Translations under genes and position numbers: made by a program
Part shown: positions 59,401 through 64,000 of the stretch, one piece after another
Numbering within the stretch: the stretch's first letter is position 1
Layout of the letters: every line of letters starts with the position of its first letter
Origin: Lepturacanthus savala
Lineage: Eukaryota; Chordata; Actinopteri; Scombriformes; Trichiuridae
Direction of reading: 5' to 3'
Length of the DNA: 64,000 nucleotides
Assembly (NCBI GenBank): GCA_030544235.1
Contig: CM060461.1
Span: forward strand, 248,001-312,000
The notes under the pieces: model-generated
What the model was told of the DNA's origin: nothing
Seen by the model: only the letters and a program-made list of their open reading frames with translations
Databases searched by the model: none

Positions 59401-62400
59401 ATCATTATCACGGCTCATTAATCAGCTTTTACATCTCACATGCCTTTACATCTCTTCTGGATTTATTGTATTTTGTTTATAATCAATATGAATGACACTG
59501 TTATAAAGTTTTATCAGTTTTATGTACTGAAAGGTAAACAAATGACTTTACATACACAAAACACTAGATTCATCTCACTGAGATATACATTAGTTTTTAA
59601 AACATTCTCATACATAAATATAGGATTTTACTGAGATGAAATTATTTTAGTAATCTGTGGTCTTCATTCAGGAGGATGGTAGAGTTATTTTCACTGGTAG
59701 AAATGTGACATCTTACCCAACTCATGTGGCAGCTCATGGCAGAAAACAGCTACAGATGTGCTGAGACCACTGGATAGACCCTCAGTGAAGGCTGCTCCTG
59801 TAGAACCAGAGTACAACACCACAGTTACTACACAATACCACAGTTACTACACAACACCAGAGCTACTACAGAACAGCTGGAGGCTTTTTTAACAGGAGGT
59901 TTTACAGGGTTTCAGTTGACATAAAGCTGCTATCATTAATATTTGTATAAAAACATTAACTGTCAGTGTGTGTGTCATAATATTTTTTTTTTTTTTTTAA
60001 ACCAGTATTTGCAGAAACAAGCCAACAAAGAGATTATTAAACATGAAGATAAAGTTCAGATTTAAACAGAAAAATATTCATGAAAATGTTCAATCTCAAA
60101 AGTTGAAAAGTCATATATTTTACACTTTTGTGTGATGTCACGAATGATATATTTAAATCATCTCGTTGGTTTCTGTCTGCTGTTGAGTCCTCCTATGTAC
60201 CACAGTGAGCGTATAGTTGTGACATCACAACTTCACATGCATCTGGTTTTAAGTCTCAGCTGTGTGTTTGTAAAACATGGGACAATATTTATCGGAGACC
60301 TTTAAAAACCTTAAATCACAGGTGTCCAACATGAGGCCCAGGGACTAGAATGGCCCACTAAAGGGTCCAGTCATTGCATGACTGTACAATCTGTGATTAA
60401 ATATGTTCCACTTCTGTTTCTAACAGAAATGTTCAGTCAGTGAGAATCTTTCAGGGCTCAAGAGATAAAATATTTTGTTTTAATTAGTAAATGGTTTGTA
60501 AAACAGGAGAAAACTTCACCTGCTGCTGAAGTAACTAAAAATTGTTAAATACTTTGAAATGAAAAGCAACAGCAGACTTACTGAATATGGAATAATGATT
60601 TTTCCTGTGTTATCTCTCCTGTTTTGTAAATGTTAATCCTTTACATATGTATATTTAAATAGAAGTAGGTGTGGTTATTTCTAGGTAAATGTTTTACTGG
60701 TCCAGCTCATTTCAAACTAACTCACCGATGGCCAGGCCATCGCTGAAGTTGTGCAGCCCGTCCCCCATGATGACCATCCAGGCCAGCGCGGCCACGCCGG
60801 CCTGCTGGAAGTGCTGCTCTGAGTAGGAGTGGGCATGGCTGTGTGGGTGGTGGTTCTGGGAGTGGTGGTGGTGCAGGATGTGGTGGTAGTCGTGGTGGTG
60901 GTGGTGCAGGCTGTCGGCCTGGCCCACCGTGTCGTGAAAGTGGGAGTGGCATTTGTTCTCGCAGTCCTCGTCGGTGTAGGCGCCGGCTGATGCTCGGCCG
61001 TACACCTGCGGTGACACAACGGACACCTGCGGCGCCAGCATCACCTGCTGCTCCTCGGCCACGCCCACTCCCTGCAGGACACCTGAGTGCTCGCCAAAGG
61101 TACGGGCACCGTTAGTGTCCAGGTCTGCAGAAAGACGACGAAAATTCATTACAACCCATGAGTTATAACTAGATATTTTCAATTACAATGTTTTTATGCA
61201 TTTGAAAGAAGAAATTGATCAGTAGTTTGGTTCATTAAATGGTGGTGAAGATCCAAATGAAAATACACAGACATTAGATACTCTCAAAATGTTTTTTCAG
61301 AACTCTTCATGTGAAGATTTAACATTAAAATAATGTTATCTTAGTTATGTCTTATATTTATAACGTGAAAATTAGAGCTGCAACTAATGACTATTCTGAT
61401 AGCCAATTAATCTATTGATTATTGAAATGATTAATGGATTAACAGGTTCATTAAATGGTGTAAATGTGGATCAGTGTTTCCAAACACTGAAAAGCTGAAG
61501 ATTCAACCTAAAATATCTTTTTTTGTCCAGACCAACAGTCCACGACCCAAAGATCATCAGTTTACTATTATAGAAGACTGAAGAAACCAGAAAATAATCA
61601 GAGAAGAGAAGCTGAAGAGAGAATTTGGACACTTTCTTCTTAAATAATTGACTCTAATCCAATTATCGAATAGTATGGAACTAAGTGATTAATCAACTAA
61701 TCATTGCAGCTCCAATATCACCATTATAATCCGGGTTTGTTTCTGTAATGTTCTGACTTTTACAAAAGTTCATCCACTCAAAATCAATCCAACTTTGGGC
61801 AAATAGCTTAATCTTAATCAATAATAATAGTTAAACATTTTCATCATTAAAATAAACAAGAGTGGAGAAGTTGGAGAATTTTGTTTATTCAGAGTGATCC
61901 AACCTGTTTTTGTTTAGTGAATCTAATCATATTACAAATGTAGGAAGAGCCAAACTGACGTCTGATCTCTACCTGAAGTTAGTAACCTATGCTCCTCAGA
62001 AGATAACAATCTGCATTAGAGCCTGGTGGAACAGCTTCTCACCTTCAGCTGGCTTCAGGTCATTGTCCTCCAGAGCCGGCTGCTTTTCTGGATCAGCTTT
62101 GTCATTCTGATCCCACTTCTTCTGGATCTGTGACAACACATCACAGGTTTCATGTACACTTTTTATTCATGCAGAATCCCCACATCACTTATTAAACTCA
62201 CATATCGTCCAGCTGTTAAATACCCAAGAGGACATATTTACAGTTTAAATTCTCCTCTGGTTAGGTTAGGGAGTGAACTGTGCCATCACACCTTTTGCTT
62301 CTTGTCCTTGTACATCTTTCCTAGCGTCAGGAAGTGTTCGATGAGGAACATGACGTAAACTCCACCCAGAGCCGTCAGGCCTTTCCAAACACCATCCAGG

Positions 62401-62883
62401 TTTTCCTGGTGCTCTCTATGGCGGTAGACCACAGAGTCCTGGTGGTGATGATGGTGTCCACCCTGAGACTGAAGCACACAACACATTTTCATGTCTTAAA
62501 AAGGTTGTAACGAGGTCAATAATTAACAGAAAATGAATCATCAATTTATTCTAAAGGTGTGAAGTGACTAACGTGAGGGATGAGGTGCAGGAAGGCGTCT
62601 CCACTCAGTGTCCCTACAGCCAACGCCACCAGGAAACTCAGCAGAAACTTGAAGAAAACTCTGTTCATCAGAGGAATGAGAACCACACCAGCCAGGGACA
62701 GGAGACTGATGATGGTGATGGACAGGAAGCCCCCTACCCACGCTGAAACACACAATAATACACACACACAGTTTATATATATAAACACATTATACACACA
62801 CTAGACTGATGATGGACAGGAAACACACACACACACACACACGCACACACACACACACACGCACACACACGCACACACGCACG

Positions 62884-62920
<37 letters not shown>

Positions 62921-63025
62921 TACCAGTCACTATGTTCTTGCCGCTCTCCGCCGGGCTGTGGTCGCCGTGGTCCGTCTGGTTATGGTCGCCATCATGACTG
63001 TGACCATGTTTATGATGTTTATGGT
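41275..63025 (-). CDS. slc39a6: Zinc transporter ZIP6 (LIV-1 family), 3' eight coding exons
   Basis: Encodes the C-terminal two thirds of a ZIP transporter that brings zinc into the cytosol. Exons (minus strand, 5' to 3'): 63025-62924, 62742-62573, 62468-62292, 62127-62043, 61124-60726, 59797-59717, 59393 region (59383-59193) and 41427-41275, stop TGA at 41275-41277. All junctions are GT-AG and phases agree. Seen: a His-rich extracellular segment (HKHHKHGHSHDGDH); first membrane helices (FLLSFLVALAVGTLSGDAF); a His-rich cytosolic loop; HNFSDGLAIG in TM4; the LIV-1 signature CHELPHELGD in TM5; and C-terminal helices. ZIP6 rather than ZIP10 is indicated by CENKCHSHFHDTVGQ, TEGLSSGLSTS and MLHNDAGD (comparison from memory). 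The signal peptide and N-terminal exons lie beyond the window. No frameshift or stop is seen. Its last intron is expanded to about 17.8 kb. Confidence 0.88.
42037..42136 (+). mobile_element. L2-type LINE 3' tail in the array
   Basis: AACTTTGTAAAGAGTCCTTG, GACCTGAAAGGCG and a final ATTATTATT run form the typical 3' end of fish L2 elements. It lies upstream of, and in the same orientation as, the L2 body at 43245-44489, so the order is reversed. Confidence 0.6.
43245..44489 (+). mobile_element. L2-clade LINE fragment (RT) in the array
   Basis: Starts around WYTPHLRSMKTKARQLER and runs to the RT domain (frame 43919-44489): HLRHSTETALIKITNDLLTA, VLDLSAAFDTISHP, TGVPQGSVLGPL and CYADDTQLYLS, the catalytic ADD box. 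Both ends are cut: the 5' end lacks endonuclease, and the 3' end stops after TSNF where repeat units resume. Frame breaks occur before 43919. Clade from memory of L2/Maui sequences. Confidence 0.8.
44640..50030. repeat. Higher-order repeat zone 1 (~2.4-kb and shorter)
   Basis: Marker variants recur at fixed distances: GTGAATACTAGATAGAAGAT at 44661 and 47066 (2405 bp); ACGTATGTTTATGGG at 44971, 47376 (2405) and 49193 (1817); ACACGATTCACTGGG-type at 45720, 48081 (2361) and 50030 (1949). Distances differ by whole units (2405-2361 = 44), showing unit gain or loss between copies. Confidence 0.9.
52540..57780. repeat. Higher-order repeat zone 2, 1736-bp period
   Basis: Markers recur exactly 1736 bp apart: GTCATTACGTAAATAC at 54141, 55877 and 57613; CTACATAGAAAATCTG at 53054, 54790, 56526 and again at 53641, 55377, 57113. 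Copies read as nearly identical; a difference seen is C at 55371 where the other copies have T. An older, less regular copy lies just upstream (about 1810 bp offset). Confidence 0.92.
57961..58920. other. Intron remainder with hAT-like repeat and poly(A)
   Basis: Unique intronic sequence with a dispersed repeat copy at about 58190-58345, a duplicated ACATGCCATGTGGTCCTGAAG phrase near 58617-58665, and a run of 23 A at 58800-58822. No coding content. Confidence 0.6.
58190..58345 (+). repeat. Dispersed hAT-like repeat, copy 1 of 3
   Basis: Shares GGCCCAGGGACT, TCTGGCCACTGGA(C/T)GACTGTACAA-type blocks, AGAATCTTT and ATGGTTTGTAA with copies at 60318-60560 and 63783-64000, all in the same orientation. 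The general form GGCCxxGGGxCxAGAATGGCCC is typical of hAT-derived termini. Confidence 0.6.
58921..59165. repeat. ~24-bp GTGTGTATTCCAGTGTGTTC minisatellite
   Basis: About ten imperfect units of CAGTGTGTGTTCAGGTGTGT/ATTC type. It ends about 27 bp from the splice donor of the slc39a6 exon at 59193. Long ORFs through it on both strands are artefacts. Confidence 0.92.
59193..59383 (-). CDS. slc39a6: slc39a6 exon: TM6-TM7
   Basis: Encodes DFAVLLKAGMTVRQAILYN, GMMTGILIGHYAEN and FALTAGLFMYVALVDM; donor GTGAGT at 59192, from which the 17.8-kb intron starts. Confidence 0.9.
59717..59797 (-). CDS. slc39a6: slc39a6 exon: TM5 with HELPHE motif
   Basis: Encodes AAFTEGLSSGLSTSVAVF followed by CHELPHELG, the signature metal site; acceptor TTCTACAG, donor GTAAGA. 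Confidence 0.9.
59798..60725. other. slc39a6 intron, no gene
   Basis: Holds ACTACACAAtACCACAG-type short duplications (59815-59870), a T run at 59982-59998 and the dispersed repeat at 60318-60560. Confidence 0.6.
60318..60560 (+). repeat. Dispersed hAT-like repeat, copy 2 of 3
   Basis: Starts GGTGTCCAACATGAGGCCC and shares GACTGTACAAT, ACAGAAATGTTCAGTCAGTG and ATCTTTCAGGGCTCAAGAGA with the copy at 63783-64000. Confidence 0.65.
60726..61124 (-). CDS. slc39a6: slc39a6 exon: His-rich cytosolic loop and TM4
   Basis: Encodes CENKCHSHFHDTVGQADSL, then HHHHHDYHHILHHHHSQNHH and ALAWMVIMGDGLHNFSDGLA. The loop binds zinc in LIV-1 proteins and TM4 supplies transport-site residues (family knowledge). 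GC-rich codon use here creates long antisense ORFs that are not genes. Confidence 0.9.
61125..62042. other. slc39a6 intron with a MITE
   Basis: Apart from the element at 61373-61714, AT-rich unique sequence; no coding content. Confidence 0.6.
61373..61714. repeat. MITE-like element with GAGCTGCAA ends
   Basis: The left end is TAGAGCTGCAACTAATGA; the right end in reverse complement is TGGAGCTGCAATGATTAG. Inside are GATTAAT-rich arms. This form (AGAGCTGCAAC...GTTGCAGCTCT) is a widespread fish MITE as I recall. 342 bp, within an slc39a6 intron. Confidence 0.6.
62043..62127 (-). CDS. slc39a6: slc39a6 exon: start of the cytosolic loop
   Basis: Short charged exon encoding IQKKWDQNDKADPEKQPALE and ending KPAE plus one base; donor GTGAGA. 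Confidence 0.8.
62292..62468 (-). CDS. slc39a6: slc39a6 exon: His stretch and TM3
   Basis: Begins SQGGHHHHHQD and includes VWKGLTALGGVYVMFLIEH; 59 codons, phase 0 at both ends. Confidence 0.87.
62573..62742 (-). CDS. slc39a6: slc39a6 exon: TM1-TM2
   Basis: Encodes AWVGGFLSITIISLLSLAG and the strongly conserved FKFLLSFLVALAVGTLSGDA, ending FLHLIPH; acceptor TTTCAG, donor GTTAGT. Confidence 0.88.
62823..62919. repeat. (CA)n/(CACG)n microsatellite
   Basis: Nearly 100 bp of CA with interspersed GC steps, in the intron immediately beside the donor at 62923. Confidence 0.95.
62924..63025 (-). CDS. slc39a6: slc39a6 exon: His-rich extracellular region
   Basis: Acceptor TTTACTCCAG, donor GTAAGG; encodes HKHHKHGHSHDGDHNQTDHG and ends in phase 1 before the first membrane exon. 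The donor lies a few bases from a long CA/CACG microsatellite. Confidence 0.85.
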
Positions 63026-63208
63026 CTGGAGTAAAAAAAAAAAAATTAACTGCATTAAATTGAGGAAAAAAATCTGATAAAAAAATCCAAGTCCAGGTGA
63101 AATATAAGAGCTTTAACTCAATGAGCTGAAGATAGAAGTCCATTAAAATGCTGAATAGACATTAGTACACAGCTGAGGAAGGCAGGAGCTGATACACACA
63201 GAGTTTAA
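63026..63208. other. slc39a6 intron
   Basis: Polypyrimidine tract of the acceptor at 63026 and unique sequence; the upstream exon is outside the window. Confidence 0.5.
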
Positions 63209-63743
63209 AGGGATAGTAGTGTATTTTTAGGACACTTTATTTCATCCCTATCATCAGTGTCCTACAGTCACACTGACTTAAGCCCGACAGTGTCCTGGGA
63301 GACCAGTTCTGGTCCAGTTCTAGTCCAGTTCTGGTCAAATCAAAGTAGCCTGACAGGTTTCCAGGACACTAAAACATCTTTCTACGTGATTTATTTACAT
63401 CACAAAACCAATATCCATGAAAAAGTTCCAGCATGTAATCACTTGGTTCTACTTTCTCTCTCTTCATATCTCTGCTATGTCGTTGCTGATATTAACAATG
63501 ATGAACAACTAAATAAAGTTGTGTTTATAGTGCAGCAGTGAGCAGGATGACAACACTGATAAGAACTGACACAAAGTAGAACCAAGTGATTATGAGCTGG
63601 AAACCTGCCAGACTACTTTGGTTTGACCAGAACTGGACCAGAAGTGGTCTCCCAGGACACTGTCAGGGGTAAGTCAGTGTGAGTGTAGACACTGATGATA
63701 GGGATGAAATACAGATTCATGTCAAAAATTCACTACTATGCCT
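63209..63743. mobile_element. Palindromic MITE with TTAA target sites (Kolobok-like)
   Basis: The ends read AGGGATAGTAGTG (left) and AGGCATAGTAGTG (right, reverse complement) and are flanked by TTAA at 63205-63208 and 63744-63747. The arms stay similar for about 200 bp inward: TATTTCATCCCTATCATCAG, CAGTGTCCTGGGAGACCA, TTCTGGTCCAGTTCTGGTCA, TCACTTGGTTCTACTTT. No ORF of interest. TTAA duplication with AGG-type ends suggests the Kolobok superfamily, with piggyBac as the alternative. Confidence 0.75.
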
Positions 63744-63782
63744 TTAATAGATTGCTAAGAATTTCTGCACATTGAATTAAAG

Positions 63783-64000
63783 CAGGGATGACCAACACGT
63801 AGCACAGGGGCCAGAACCGCCCCATTCAACAATCCAATCTGGCCACTGGATGACTGTACAATGTGATTAAAAATGTTCCAGTTCTATTTCTGACAGAAAT
63901 GTGAAGTCAGTGACAATCTTTCAGGGCTCAAAAGATAAAATATTGGACTTCTGGTGGCATAGTAAATGGAGTGACATCTTAAGAACGGAGCTCCGGTATC
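63783..64000 (+). repeat. Dispersed hAT-like repeat, copy 3 of 3
   Basis: Starts CAGGGATGACCAACACG and shares TCTGGCCACTGGATGACTGT with copy 1 and ATCTTTCAGGGCTCAA with copy 2; runs to the window edge. Confidence 0.65.

Noticed and set aside
58835..59495. Cys/Val-rich repeated ORFs (VFRCVFQCVF type)
   Set aside because: They are translations of the 24-bp minisatellite in several frames on both strands.
60717..61115. Overlapping Thr-, Pro- or Gly-rich ORFs opposite or out of frame with the slc39a6 exon
   Set aside because: They are shadows of the His-rich GC-biased exon; only the frame with HNFSDGLAIG fits the family and splice sites.
62790..63143. 117-aa ORF starting MDFYLQLIEL as the N-terminus of the zinc transporter
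   Set aside because: Sequence before 63025 is intron with a TTTTACTCCAG acceptor, and the end reads through the donor into the CA microsatellite.

Overview
The window looks like teleost (ray-finned fish) nuclear DNA. The strongest argument is one clear single-copy-type host gene: a LIV-1 subfamily zinc transporter, called slc39a6 (ZIP6), on the minus strand at 41275-63025. Eight consecutive coding exons keep phase, use GT-AG junctions, and end in a normal stop. Its 5' exons lie beyond position 64000. The rest fits a fish genome: Ty3/gypsy elements, an L2-type LINE, hAT, Kolobok-like and Tc1/IS630-type DNA transposon debris, and decayed copies of multi-copy fish gene families. I cannot name the species.

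Layout. 1-16 kb is a graveyard of pseudogenes: an SGNH-like fragment, a multi-exon uncharacterised family with three frameshifts, a transposase-like relic, and a P2X7-C-terminal-domain-like gene with two in-frame TGA codons. It also holds a LINE nested in a GATCGG-rich repeat, an IS630/Tc1-type transposon with recognisable ends and TA target sites, and an endogenous retroviral remnant. 16.8-22.9 kb is a decayed Ty3/gypsy element (element 3) on the minus strand, with a 1446-bp 5' LTR and a 3' LTR cut to 264 bp. 22.9-25.7 kb holds another transposase-like relic, a small MITE-like element and a short gypsy element (element 2). 25.7-31 kb is tandem and dispersed repeats. 32059-35893 is a young gypsy element (element 1) with an open RT-RNase H-integrase frame but no gag or protease active site. 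36-37.5 kb has a candidate solo LTR and a hAT remnant. 37.7-41.3 kb is the 3' flank or 3' UTR of slc39a6.

The outstanding structure is the last intron of slc39a6 (41428-59192, about 17.8 kb). About 16.5 kb of it is a minisatellite built on 44-bp and 30-bp units. It has kilobase-scale higher-order repeats, one of exactly 1736 bp, and an L2 LINE broken into out-of-order pieces. Every consensus unit has a perfect 6-bp dyad around a 3-base loop. On the gene's sense strand the unit reads as a branchpoint-like TATTAAC followed by CCCAG, and the array reaches to about 25 bp from the true splice acceptor. A separate 24-bp minisatellite sits next to the splice donor at the other end of the same intron.

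Second notable pattern: gypsy elements 1 and 2 carry perfect, different 5-bp target site duplications. In both, a 135-168 bp U3 fragment is joined straight into pol in place of the 5' LTR, primer-binding site, gag and protease. This suggests a recurrent reverse-transcription product that still integrated normally.
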